DNA of 14,030 nucleotides from an uncultured Halieaceae bacterium (GTDB taxonomy: Bacteria > Pseudomonadota > Gammaproteobacteria > Pseudomonadales > Halieaceae), in the NCBI GenBank assembly GCA_938074135.1, contig CALJFL010000068.1, forward strand, positions 1 to 14,030, in the 5' to 3' direction. The notes under the pieces were generated by a model. It saw only the letters and a program-made list of their open reading frames with translations, was not told where the DNA came from and searched no databases. A program made the translations under genes and the position numbers. Of this stretch, positions 7,827 to 14,030 are shown piece by piece (the stretch's first letter is position 1; each line of letters begins with the position of its first letter).

Positions 7827-9667
7827 CAGCCGGCATCTCCGAGCAACCAGGTATCCATGACCTTGCGGGCTATCGGATAGGCGGCACTGCTGCCACCACC
7901 ATTCTCAACGATGACCGCCAGGGCGATCGTCGGCGCCTCAAAAGGCGCGAAAGCGATGAACAGACCGTGGTTACGATGCCGCTCAGCCACTTCTTCTTCC
8001 TTATAGACGGCGTTTTGAGCGATGCCAATGACCTGTGCGGTGCCGGTCTTTCCGCCCACTTCATACTGGATTCCCTTAGCAATTTTGCGAGCCGAGCCCC
8101 GGGCACCATGCACTACCGAATGCATACCCTCGTGCACCGCCTGCCAATTCTCGGGCAATCCCGGCACCCGCTCCAACAGTGGCGCGGCCACCGACTCGCC
8201 GTTAATCGTCCTGACCAGGCGCGGACTGCGCTGCTCACCGCGGGTCGCCAGCGCATTGGTGGCCACCGCCAATTGCATGGGCGTCGTGAGCATATAGCCC
8301 TGCCCTATGCCGGCGCTGAGGGTCTCCCCCGGATACCAGGGCTGGGCCATCGCGTCGCGCTTCCAGCGGGTCGATGGCAACACCCCCCGGCGCTCATTGG
8401 TGGTATCAACACCGGTGCGCTCGCCCAGGCCAAACGGACGCAGATAATCGTACATGCGGTCTATCGTCAGGCGCCGCGCAAGGTCATAAAAATAGACGTC
8501 GCAGGACTCGGCTATAGCCATGTTTAAATCAACACGCGGCGCGTGACCGGTGCCGCGAATCTTGAGAATCCAGTCACGGTAGCGGCGCGAATCCCCGGGC
8601 AACCGATACCACCCGGGGTCGGGCACCGTGTAATCCGGCGTGACCAGGCCCGACTCCAGGCCAGCCAGGCCCATCATCGGCTTGACGGTGGATCCCGGCG
8701 GATACTGGCCCTGCACCGCCCGATTGAATAAGGGAACATCCGGCGAGTCTCGCAGCGCGCTGTAATCGACACTGCTGATGCCATTGACGAAAAGGTTGGT
8801 GTCAAAACCCGGTGTCGAGACCAACGCCAGAATACCGCCGGTCAGCGGGTCTATCGCCACCAGTGCGCCACGTCGCCCTTCAAACGCCTCGTAGGCGGTG
8901 CGCTGAAGCTCGATATCCAGATGCAGGACAAGGTCCGCCCCCGGCAGCGGGTCATGACGTTCCAGAACACGCAGCACCCGCCCGTGGGCATTGGTCTCTA
9001 CGTTCTGGTAGCCCACGGTACCGTGCAAGAGATCCTCGTAATACTTTTCTACTCCGATCTTGCCGACGTGGAAGGTACCCCGGTAATCAGTCTCGTCGAG
9101 TTCCCAGGATTCCTGTTCGTTAATCCTGCCCACGTAGCCAATGGCATGGGAGAACAGCTCGCCGTGGGGATAGTGTCTTAGCAGCTGGGCATCAACCACC
9201 ACCCCTGGCAGCCGATGACGATTGACTGCTAATCGGGCGCGCTCGTCCTCGGTCAGCCGGAATCGCAGCGGCACGGCTTCATAGGGACGACTGCGCAACA
9301 CCTTCTTCTGAAAGTTCTCCAGGTCACTATCACTGATAGGCACCAGCGCCTGCAGCGCCGATAGGGTCGCATCCAGGTCGGCCACCCGCTCGCGCACCAC
9401 CGACAGGATATAACTGGGCCTGTTATCCGCCAGCAGCACACCGTTGCGGTCGTAGATGAGCCCGCGCTTCGGCGGCAATGGTTGTAGTTGAACCCGGTTG
9501 CGTTCGGACTGGGTCTTGTAAGTCTGGTAATTGGTAATCTGCAGGTTGTAATAACGCACAGTGATCAACGCCAGCAAGCCACAGACCAGCAGCACAGCGG
9601 TAACCGTCCGGGCACCATAAATTCTGGCTTCCCGGTGAGAATCCTTGAGAGTGATGTGTTGCGGCAT
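7826..9667 (-). CDS. mrdA: Penicillin-binding protein 2, elongation-specific transpeptidase
   Basis: PBP2 crosslinks peptidoglycan during lateral wall growth and is RodA's partner. The chosen start gives 613 residues (E. coli 633). A short cytoplasmic tail precedes one membrane helix at about 19-37, then the dimerisation/pedestal domain (about 60-240) starting RGLIYDRNG. The transpeptidase domain contains STVK at 326-329 (nucleophile Ser326), SCD at 388-390 and KTG at 540-542. The ATG at 9665-9667 places the N-terminus as in E. coli, 32 bases after rlmH. A TTG further upstream, inside rlmH, would add 24 residues with no family match. AGGGG lies about 15 bases upstream, farther than usual. It is target of mecillinam-type beta-lactams in known bacteria. 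Confidence 0.97.
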   Translation of the reverse strand: MPQHITLKDSHREARIYGARTVTAVLLVCGLLALITVRYYNLQITNYQTYKTQSERNRVQLQPLPPKRGLIYDRNGVLLADNRPSYILSVVRERVADLDATLSALQALVPISDSDLENFQKKVLRSRPYEAVPLRFRLTEDERARLAVNRHRLPGVVVDAQLLRHYPHGELFSHAIGYVGRINEQESWELDETDYRGTFHVGKIGVEKYYEDLLHGTVGYQNVETNAHGRVLRVLERHDPLPGADLVLHLDIELQRTAYEAFEGRRGALVAIDPLTGGILALVSTPGFDTNLFVNGISSVDYSALRDSPDVPLFNRAVQGQYPPGSTVKPMMGLAGLESGLVTPDYTVPDPGWYRLPGDSRRYRDWILKIRGTGHAPRVDLNMAIAESCDVYFYDLARRLTIDRMYDYLRPFGLGERTGVDTTNERRGVLPSTRWKRDAMAQPWYPGETLSAGIGQGYMLTTPMQLAVATNALATRGEQRSPRLVRTINGESVAAPLLERVPGLPENWQAVHEGMHSVVHGARGSARKIAKGIQYEVGGKTGTAQVIGIAQNAVYKEEEVAERHRNHGLFIAFAPFEAPTIALAVIVENGGGSSAAYPIARKVMDTWLLGDAG

Positions 9668-9699
9668 TACGCGGTCGGCCAGCCCCTGGGCGCGAAAAC

Positions 9700-10170
9700 C
9701 TAGTCGCGATGATACGGGTGGTTGACCGTGATTGTCCAAGCCCGGTACAGCTGTTCGGACAATAAAACCCTGACCAGGGGGTGTGGCAGGGTTAAATCAC
9801 TCAGCGACCAGCGCTCATCGGCCCGCTGCAGGACCTCGGATGACAGGCCGTCGGGACCCCCGATAAGCAGGCTGATATTGTCGCCGGACATCTGCCAGTC
9901 GCGCAGCCGCTTTGCCAATTGTGGTGTCGACAGCGCTTTACCTTCGACATCGAGGGCAATGACCCGATCGCCGCGGGGTATCGACTTGATGAGTTGTTCG
10001 CCCTCCCGGGCGCAGAGCTGTTCGGCCTTGCTGTCTTTGCCCCGCCGGGCCAGCGGAATTTCGCGCCATTCCAGTTGCAGTTCCCGGGGTAATCTTTTCT
10101 GGTACTCCGCAACACCCTGGTTGACCCAGGCGGGCATCTTGCCGCCCACGGCCAGTACCGTGAAACGCAT
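9700..10170 (-). CDS. rlmH: 23S rRNA (pseudouridine-1915-N3) methyltransferase
   Basis: RlmH is a small SPOUT-class enzyme that methylates pseudouridine 1915 in helix 69 of 23S rRNA on assembled ribosomes, using S-adenosylmethionine. The 156 residues match the family (E. coli 155). It begins [16 protein letters not shown], contains the SAM-binding loop IGGPDG (103-108), and ends with the conserved HPYHR (151-155). The open frame extends upstream through rsfS, but the ATG at 10168-10170 is the family start. It shares its A with the rsfS TGA (TGATG), and there is no clear Shine-Dalgarno, so translation probably depends on ribosomes finishing rsfS. Stop is TAG at 9700-9702. Confidence 0.97.
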   Translation of the reverse strand: MRFTVLAVGGKMPAWVNQGVAEYQKRLPRELQLEWREIPLARRGKDSKAEQLCAREGEQLIKSIPRGDRVIALDVEGKALSTPQLAKRLRDWQMSGDNISLLIGGPDGLSSEVLQRADERWSLSDLTLPHPLVRVLLSEQLYRAWTITVNHPYHRD

Positions 10171-10514
10171 CAGTCGTCGGTTTCGGGGGTGTCGTGGCGA
10201 ACCCAGAGTCGCTCGAGGTCGTAAAAGTCTCGGGTTGCCGGCAGCATGACATGCACCACCACGTCGCCAAAGTCGACCAGCACCCACTCACCGGCATCCT
10301 CCCCCTCAACACCAAGGGGGCGCATGCCCTGTTTCTTGGCTTCCATGCTGACGTTACTGGCCAGCGATTTCACGTGTCGGTTGGACGTACCGCTGGCGAT
10401 GACAAGATAATCCATCACATCGGTCAGGCCGGTGACATCCAGAATAACGGGGTTTACCGCCTTGAGGTCTTCCAGGGCGTCTATTACGAGGTTCTTCAAT
10501 GTGTCTGCATCCAT
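10170..10514 (-). CDS. rsfS: Ribosomal silencing factor RsfS
   Basis: RsfS (YbeB/Iojap family) binds ribosomal protein L14 on the large subunit and blocks joining with the small subunit when nutrients are scarce. The 114-residue product contains the family pattern: [10 protein letters not shown] (10-19), [45 protein letters not shown] and, near the C-terminus, YDLERLW. The last about ten residues (charged tail ending ETDD) extend beyond E. coli RsfS. The ATG at 10512-10514 lacks a Shine-Dalgarno. A seven-codon mini-ORF with a strong one ends six bases upstream in the same frame, so rsfS may be translated by reinitiation. Its stop overlaps the rlmH start. Confidence 0.96.
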   Translation of the reverse strand: MDADTLKNLVIDALEDLKAVNPVILDVTGLTDVMDYLVIASGTSNRHVKSLASNVSMEAKKQGMRPLGVEGEDAGEWVLVDFGDVVVHVMLPATRDFYDLERLWVRHDTPETDD

Positions 10515-10520
10515 GCGGAT

Positions 10521-10544
10521 TTACGCGGTTTGCGAGTCGTTCAT
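10521..10544 (-). CDS. Seven-codon leader mini-ORF in frame before rsfS
   Basis: An ATG at 10542-10544 follows AAGGAGAG (ending at plus position 10555, about ten bases upstream), which begins at the end of nadD. It reads MNDSQTA and stops at TAA (10521-10523), six bases before the rsfS ATG and in the same frame. It could be a leader peptide that delivers ribosomes to rsfS by reinitiation, a relic of a longer rsfS N-terminus cut by a nonsense codon, or a sequencing error in the TAA. Nothing shows directly that it is translated. Confidence 0.4.
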   Translation of the reverse strand: MNDSQTA

Positions 10545-10554
10545 ACTGCCCGAT

Positions 10555-10562
10555 CTCTCCTT
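10555..10562 (-). promoter_or_regulatory. Strong Shine-Dalgarno overlapping the nadD stop
   Basis: On the minus strand AAGGAGAG runs on directly from the nadD TAA. It is the best ribosome binding site in the nadD-rsfS gap and stands ten bases before the mini-ORF ATG but about 40 before the rsfS ATG, so it directs ribosomes to the mini-ORF rather than to rsfS. Confidence 0.5.
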
Positions 10563-11214
10563 AAGTATAGAGCCCATGGCTCTGAATATAGTCTATTACC
10601 GACTCGGGGAGCAGATAACGAACAGAATTGCCTGATTGTAGCAGGCTGCGTATTTCAGTGGAGGAAATGGCCAAAGGGCGCAGCTCCTCGATATGTATGG
10701 TTCCCGCCGGGGCTGCGGCCAGCGCCGCGGCCGAGTCAGCGCGATGCATCGTCAGCCACTCGGCGACCGGCCCACTGGTCGGCAACTGCCATCCGGGCCG
10801 GCCGATAACCACGATGTGGGCAAACTCAAGCAGGCGCTGCCAATCCCGCCAGCTATCTATCGCCAGAAACGCGTCGCAGCCCATTACCAGGCAAAGACTG
10901 GCAGCAGCACCGCATTCGGCGCGCAACTCCTGCAAGCTGTCGATGGTATAGGAGGGTCCGGCGCGCTCGAGCTCGCGGCGATCGCAGGCCAGCGAGGGCT
11001 CGCTGGCGACCGCCAGCTCCACCATGGCGGCCCGATGTTCGGCGCTGCAAGTCGGGGTATCCCGATGCGGCGGCGAGGCGCAGGGCATCAAACGCAACTC
11101 GGCTAAACCCAGGTGCTCGACCAGTTCCAGGGCCGAGCGCAGGTGTCCGTAATGAACGGGATTGAATGTACCGCCAAGTACCGCAAGCGGGCCCGGACGG
11201 GAAGCGTCAGTCAA
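10561..11214 (-). CDS. nadD: Nicotinate-nucleotide adenylyltransferase
   Basis: NadD joins nicotinate mononucleotide and ATP to form deamido-NAD, an essential step of NAD synthesis. The 217 residues carry the nucleotidyltransferase motif [12 protein letters not shown] (14-25), with the HxGH-type histidines His21 and His24, and ISSTEIR (183-189) near the C-terminus, which binds the ATP phosphates. The start is a TTG (11212-11214): no ATG or GTG lies between it and the motif, and the motif sits at the N-terminus in the family, so the start is well constrained. TTG overlaps the proA TGA by sharing TGA (TTGA, 11211-11214). GAGGGG about 11 bases and AGG 7 bases upstream provide a ribosome binding site within the proA end. 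Confidence 0.96.
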   Translation of the reverse strand: MTDASRPGPLAVLGGTFNPVHYGHLRSALELVEHLGLAELRLMPCASPPHRDTPTCSAEHRAAMVELAVASEPSLACDRRELERAGPSYTIDSLQELRAECGAAASLCLVMGCDAFLAIDSWRDWQRLLEFAHIVVIGRPGWQLPTSGPVAEWLTMHRADSAAALAAAPAGTIHIEELRPLAISSTEIRSLLQSGNSVRYLLPESVIDYIQSHGLYT

Positions 11215-12467
11215 GAGCGGACCTGCCCCTCACCCAGCACGATGTATTTCTGCGAGGTCAACCCCTCCAGGCCAACGGGACCGCGGGCGTGCAACTTGTC
11301 GGTGGATATACCGATCTCGGCGCCCAGTCCGTACTCAAATCCATCGGCGAAGCGGGTCGAGGCATTGACCATCACCGAGCTGGAATCGACCTCGCGCAAA
11401 AACCGCATGGCACGCGGGTGATCGCGGGTGACGATAGTGTCGGTGTGCTGGGACCCGTACTGGTTGATGTGGGCTATGGCCTCATCGAGGCCGTCGACAA
11501 CCCTTATTGCGAGTACCGGCGCCAGGTACTCCTCATACCAATCCTGCTCGCTGGCGGCGAGCACGCCGGGCAAGATGGCGCGGGTTTGCTCGCAACCGCG
11601 CAGCTCAACCCCAGCCTCAGCATAGGCCGCTGCCAGTGGCGGCAGCACCGCAGCCGCTTCGGAAGCCGCGATCAGCAGGGTCTCCATGGTATTGCAGGTG
11701 CCGTAGCGCTGGGTCTTGGCGTTGATGGCTATAGCCTGCGCCATCGCCAGGTCGGCCCCGCTATCTATAAAGACGTGGCAGACCCCGTCCAGGTGCTTGA
11801 TCACCGGCACCCGGGCATCCTTGCTTATCCGCTCAATCAACCCTTTACCACCGCGGGGCACGATCACATCGACATACTCCGGCATGGTAATCATCTGCCC
11901 TACCGCGGCGCGATCGGCTGTCGCCAGCACCTGTATGGCGGCGACCGGCAGGCCGGCAGCCTGCAAACCCTGGGCGAGGCAATCGGCTATCGCCGCGTTG
12001 GAGGCCAGCGCCTCGGAGCCGCCGCGCAAGATAGTGGCATTACCCGACTTCAGGCACAGGCTCGCGGCTTCGACTGTTACGTTGGGCCGCGACTCGTAAA
12101 TGATCCCGATCACGCCCAGCGGCACTCGCATACGGCCCACCTGAATACCGGAGGGCAGAACATTCATGTCGCTGATGCTGCCAACCGGGTCAGGCAGGGC
12201 AGCCACCTGACGCAGCCCCTCCAGCATGGTGTCAATCCGCGCCGGTGTCAGCTCGAGGCGGTCCAGCAGGGCTGCCGCCAACGCGTTGTTGCGACCGCGC
12301 TCCATGTCCTCGGCATTGGCCAGGGCCAGCTGCTCACGAGCACCATCGAGGGCATCACAGGCAGCCAACAGTGCCTGGTTGCGCACAGCCGTCGACGAGG
12401 CCGCAACCACCCGCGAGGCCTGCCTCGCGGCTGCCCCGAGCTCCGTCATGTACTGCGCAATATCCAT
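11211..12467 (-). CDS. proA: Gamma-glutamyl phosphate reductase
   Basis: ProA reduces gamma-glutamyl phosphate to glutamate 5-semialdehyde with NADPH, the second step of proline synthesis; it receives the unstable substrate from ProB, which is not in this window. The 418 residues (E. coli 417) are an aldehyde-dehydrogenase-like fold: [16 protein letters not shown] (122-137), [14 protein letters not shown] (140-153), and the catalytic Cys258 in [12 protein letters not shown]. The open frame extends 25 codons upstream, but the ATG at 12465-12467 ([11 protein letters not shown]) gives the family N-terminus. A promoter-like TATAAT lies 32 bases upstream, so proA is probably the first gene of the eleven-gene operon. 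Shine-Dalgarno is weak. Confidence 0.98.
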   Translation of the reverse strand: MDIAQYMTELGAAARQASRVVAASSTAVRNQALLAACDALDGAREQLALANAEDMERGRNNALAAALLDRLELTPARIDTMLEGLRQVAALPDPVGSISDMNVLPSGIQVGRMRVPLGVIGIIYESRPNVTVEAASLCLKSGNATILRGGSEALASNAAIADCLAQGLQAAGLPVAAIQVLATADRAAVGQMITMPEYVDVIVPRGGKGLIERISKDARVPVIKHLDGVCHVFIDSGADLAMAQAIAINAKTQRYGTCNTMETLLIAASEAAAVLPPLAAAYAEAGVELRGCEQTRAILPGVLAASEQDWYEEYLAPVLAIRVVDGLDEAIAHINQYGSQHTDTIVTRDHPRAMRFLREVDSSSVMVNASTRFADGFEYGLGAEIGISTDKLHARGPVGLEGLTSQKYIVLGEGQVRS

Positions 12468-12498
12468 TGTTCGACTACCGACAAATTGGTGAGCGGCG

Positions 12499-12527
12499 AT
12501 TATACCCGATGGCCATCGCGCGTGTGC
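12499..12527 (-). promoter_or_regulatory. Putative promoter of the proA operon, with palindrome in the spacer
   Basis: On the minus strand a perfect TATAAT (plus 12499-12504) lies about 32 bases before the proA ATG. No strong -35 is present; AGCACA, 18 bases upstream, matches TTGACA at three of six positions. The perfect 12-base palindrome CGATGGCCATCG (12507-12518) fills most of the spacer, where a dimeric regulator could bind. The -10 is well placed; the operator reading is inference. Confidence 0.5.
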
Positions 12528-12562
12528 TAAGCTGCTGGCCAAAAATTACCGGGACAAGTTAC

Positions 12563-13189
12563 ATGGCCAACACGCCCAAATTCGAGTTCTTTTACGATTG
12601 CTCCAGCCCCTGGACCTACTTCGCTTTCGCTCGCGCCGAACCGTTGCTCGCCCGCTACAAGGTACCGGTCATCTGGCGACCCATCCTGGTCGGGGGAGTA
12701 TTCAATGCGGTAAACCAGCAAATCTACGCCGCCCGCGAAAGCATGTTCGGCAACGAGCGGCGTCTGCAGCACTACTTCAAGGATATGCAGGATTGGTCCG
12801 AGTACTGTGGTATCAAAGTGCAGCAGCCCGAGGTCTTTCCGGTTAACAGCGTCAAGGCCATGCGCGGCGCCATCTATGCCGACGAACTGGGCAAGTTAGT
12901 GCCCTTCTCCCGGGCTGTATTCGCCGCCTACTGGGGTGATAATCGCGATATCTCCCAGGACGAGGTGCTGCTCGACCTGTGCGAACAGGTGGGAATCGAT
13001 GGCCAGGCCCTGCTGGGCGCCGCCGCGGACGCTCGCTACAAGGACCAGTTGCGGGACAATACCGAAGAGCTGGTAGCGCGCGGCGGCTATGGCTCTCCGA
13101 CCATGTTTATCAACGATACTGACATGTACTTCGGCAATGACCGACTGCCACTGGTCGAGCACAAACTGCAGCAATTGCTCGCCGTCTGA
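12563..13189 (+). CDS. 2-hydroxychromene-2-carboxylate isomerase family protein (DsbA/GST-kappa fold)
   Basis: The 208-residue product begins KFEFFYDCSSPWTYFAF. The SerPro at 15-16 aligns with the catalytic serine of 2-hydroxychromene-2-carboxylate isomerase, an enzyme of naphthalene breakdown that uses glutathione. The second family mark is GGYGSPTMFIND near residues 173-184, with the cis-proline, followed by MYFGNDRL. The protein is a thioredoxin fold with helical insertion. No CxxC pair is present, so it is not a disulfide oxidase. No other degradation gene is nearby, so the true substrate is unknown; many bacteria keep such homologues as general glutathione-dependent isomerases or transferases. 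ATG at 12563 follows GGGACAAG. It diverges from proA across 95 bases. No signal peptide. Confidence 0.9.
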   Translation: MANTPKFEFFYDCSSPWTYFAFARAEPLLARYKVPVIWRPILVGGVFNAVNQQIYAARESMFGNERRLQHYFKDMQDWSEYCGIKVQQPEVFPVNSVKAMRGAIYADELGKLVPFSRAVFAAYWGDNRDISQDEVLLDLCEQVGIDGQALLGAAADARYKDQLRDNTEELVARGGYGSPTMFINDTDMYFGNDRLPLVEHKLQQLLAV

Positions 13190-13265
13190 TAGCTGGTTTG
13201 ATCGCCAAATTGTGGTCGCCAGCCGCGGTGACCTCACTGCTGCAGCTGCCCTTCTAAATATTGTT

Positions 13266-13284
13266 GACAATCATTCTCATTAGC
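13266..13284 (+). promoter_or_regulatory. Fur box and promoter of bfd
   Basis: The 19 bases GACAATCATTCTCATTAGC match 14 of 19 positions of the classical Fur consensus (GATAATGATAATCATTATC). They overlap a perfect -35, TTGACA at 13264-13269, and most of the spacer; a weak -10 (TAACGT) lies at 13287-13292. Fur with iron bound here would occlude RNA polymerase, so bfd should be expressed when iron is scarce, as known for bfd elsewhere. The transcript would start near 13298, about 34 bases before the ATG. Confidence 0.75.
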
Positions 13285-13331
13285 ATTAACGTTAAGCCTC
13301 ACTCGATCCAATGAGAGTTTCGGCAGCGATA

Positions 13332-13538
13332 ATGTACGTTTGTATCTGCAAAGGCATCACCGATACCCAGATCCGCGCCGCGGTTCAGGATGGCGCCAGC
13401 TCTTTGCGAGACCTGCGCAATACCCTCGGTGTCGCCAGCCAGTGTGGCAAATGCGGTACGCTGACCAGGGACATCGTCAGGGAGTCGCTACAAGACCACG
13501 CCGGCAGCGAGGAGCAATTGTTCTACGCCGTTAGCTGA
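13332..13538 (+). CDS. bfd: Bacterioferritin-associated ferredoxin
   Basis: Bfd is a small [2Fe-2S] protein that binds bacterioferritin and delivers electrons through its heme to reduce and release stored iron. The 68-residue product has Cys4, Cys6, Cys38 and Cys41, the exact positions of the E. coli cluster ligands, in MYVCICKGITD and SQCGKCG. The ATG at 13332 fits the family N-terminus; an ATG seven codons upstream (13311) would add MRVSAAI, not seen in the family, and lacks a better ribosome site. It is followed by bfr 138 bases downstream, and each has its own Fur-like site, so iron controls the pair but perhaps separately. Positively charged residues are few compared with some Bfds. It is soluble and cytoplasmic. 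Confidence 0.97.
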   Translation: MYVCICKGITDTQIRAAVQDGASSLRDLRNTLGVASQCGKCGTLTRDIVRESLQDHAGSEEQLFYAVS

Positions 13539-13560
13539 CAGCCCTGCCCAATAGCTGAAT

Positions 13561-13590
13561 AATGATGATAATCACTCTGATTATCATTAG
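13561..13590 (+). promoter_or_regulatory. Overlapping Fur-box array upstream of bfr
   Basis: Tandem hexamers AATGAT, GATAAT, CACTCT, GATTAT and CATTAG run from 13561. The stretch contains a near-perfect inverted repeat, TGATGATAATC (13563-13573) and GATTATCATTA (13579-13589), 10 of 11 bases pairing around ACTCT. The best 19-base window (13561-13579) matches 14 of 19 consensus positions, and a second on the other strand about 13. This fits two or more Fur dimers. It lies about 25 bases upstream of a TATATT -10. Confidence 0.75.
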
Positions 13591-13614
13591 AAATTACTTT
13601 TAAAATCAACTACT

Positions 13615-13620
13615 TATATT
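13615..13620 (+). promoter_or_regulatory. Putative -10 box of bfr
   Basis: TATATT matches five of six -10 positions, but no good -35 lies 16-18 bases upstream. A start near 13627 would give a leader of about 50 bases. The Fur array ends about where the -35 would be, consistent with direct control by Fur, either repressing or activating. Confidence 0.4.
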
Positions 13621-13663
13621 GACCTTGCTGATCGGCGAGGGCATACTGCCACGCTTATGCAAT

Positions 13664-13670
13664 AAGGAGA
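13664..13670 (+). promoter_or_regulatory. Ribosome binding site of bfr
   Basis: AAGGAGA lies six bases before the ATG at 13677-13679. It is the clearest Shine-Dalgarno in the window at normal spacing, consistent with high-level synthesis of a storage protein, and it fixes the start. Confidence 0.85.
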
Positions 13671-13676
13671 AACTGA

Positions 13677-14030
13677 ATGAAAGGCGACCCCAAAGTCATC
13701 GAACACCTGAACACGATCCTCGGTAATGAACTGGTGGCAATCAACCAGTATTTTCTGCATGCACGCATGTACAAGGACTGGGGGTTGCAGGAACTGGGCG
13801 ATCACGAGTACCACGAATCCATCGACGAAATGAAACATGCCGACGCCCTGGTCGAGCGCATCCTGTTTCTGGAGGGACTGCCCAATATGCAGGACCTCGG
13901 CAAACTGATGATTGGAGAAAACACCAAGGAAATGCTCGAATGCGACCTGAAGCTTGAGCATATCGCCCACAAGGACCTGAAAGACGCCGTGGCCTACAGC
14001 GAATCAGTTGGCGATTACGTCTCGAGGGAT
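13677..14030 (+). CDS. bfr: Bacterioferritin, 5' part (cut by window edge)
   Basis: Bacterioferritin forms a 24-subunit cage with heme that oxidises Fe(II) and stores ferric mineral. The window holds the first 118 codons, in frame to the last base; a complete protein would be about 155-160 residues. Ferroxidase-centre residues Glu18, Glu51, His54 and Glu94 and the heme ligand Met52 fall at the same numbers as in E. coli Bfr, as does Tyr25; the remaining ligands (Glu127, His130) would lie beyond the edge. Met52 marks a heme-binding bacterioferritin rather than ferritin FtnA. It follows bfd in the same direction. Confidence 0.97.
   Translation, partial: MKGDPKVIEHLNTILGNELVAINQYFLHARMYKDWGLQELGDHEYHESIDEMKHADALVERILFLEGLPNMQDLGKLMIGENTKEMLECDLKLEHIAHKDLKDAVAYSESVGDYVSRD

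Noticed and set aside
9668..9739. TTG start giving mrdA 24 more residues
   Set aside because: The extension overlaps rlmH and does not resemble PBP2 N-termini; the ATG at 9667 aligns with E. coli PBP2.
10171..10287. 39-codon upstream extension of rlmH inside rsfS
   Set aside because: RlmH proteins begin at the MRFTVLAVG methionine; the extension is read in another frame of rsfS and has no family match.
11166..12530. 454-codon open frame on the plus strand opposite proA
   Set aside because: Its product looks like the low-complexity His/Gly/Arg-rich translation typical of shadow frames, and proA on the other strand is unmistakable.
13214..13233. GGTCGCC/GGTGACC stem after the isomerase-family gene
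   Set aside because: Seven pairs including a G-T pair, but no T-run follows; the ordinary terminator pattern is missing.
13311..13331. Earlier ATG adding seven residues to Bfd
   Set aside because: The family N-terminus MYVCIC and the Cys4/Cys6/Cys38/Cys41 numbering fit only the ATG at 13332.
13614..13970. 118-codon frame on the minus strand opposite bfr
   Set aside because: Antisense to bacterioferritin whose metal and heme ligands are all in place; no ribosome site of its own.

Overview
The window reads as an ordinary, densely packed chromosomal segment of a moderately GC-rich gammaproteobacterium. The order proA-nadD-rsfS-rlmH-mrdA-mrdB-mltB-rlpA-dacA-ybeD-lipB is the one I know from Pseudomonas and its relatives (established knowledge). 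Which genus or family within that broad group cannot be decided by eye. I saw no mobile element, CRISPR array, tRNA, rRNA or phage gene.

Layout. Bases 1-382 hold the 3' part of an unidentified coiled-coil gene (+). A thiol-type glutathione peroxidase gene (494-979, +) follows and meets prfC (peptide chain release factor 3, 976-2553, -) tail to tail; their stop codons interlock in a shared CTAG. From 2644 to 12467 eleven genes run on the minus strand, transcribed right to left: proA, nadD, rsfS, rlmH, mrdA, mrdB, mltB, rlpA, dacA, ybeD, lipB. Several junctions overlap by 1 or 4 bases, so most of this is probably one long operon with translational coupling. A perfect TATAAT lies upstream of proA and another upstream of prfC, which suggests that prfC is a separate transcription unit. 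Right of proA the direction switches to plus: a DsbA-fold protein of the 2-hydroxychromene-2-carboxylate isomerase family (12563-13189), bacterioferritin-associated ferredoxin bfd (13332-13538) and the first 118 codons of bacterioferritin bfr, which runs off the right edge.

How the genes work together. The central block is a cell-elongation and wall-remodelling module: PBP2 (MrdA) with the SEDS glycosyltransferase RodA (MrdB), two lytic transglycosylases (MltB, RlpA) and a DD-carboxypeptidase (DacA). It is flanked by growth-related functions: proline synthesis (ProA), NAD synthesis (NadD), ribosome silencing (RsfS), 23S rRNA methylation (RlmH) and protein lipoylation (LipB). The right end is an iron-storage pair. 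Bfd releases iron from Bfr, and each gene is preceded by a sequence that looks like a Fur-binding site.

I did not find a convincing new biological system. The observations most worth checking are a seven-codon in-frame mini-ORF with a strong Shine-Dalgarno sequence directly before rsfS, a 12-base palindrome inside the proA promoter spacer, the array of Fur-like hexamers between bfd and bfr, the TTGA start/stop overlap of proA and nadD, and the replacement of the usual lipA downstream of lipB by prfC.
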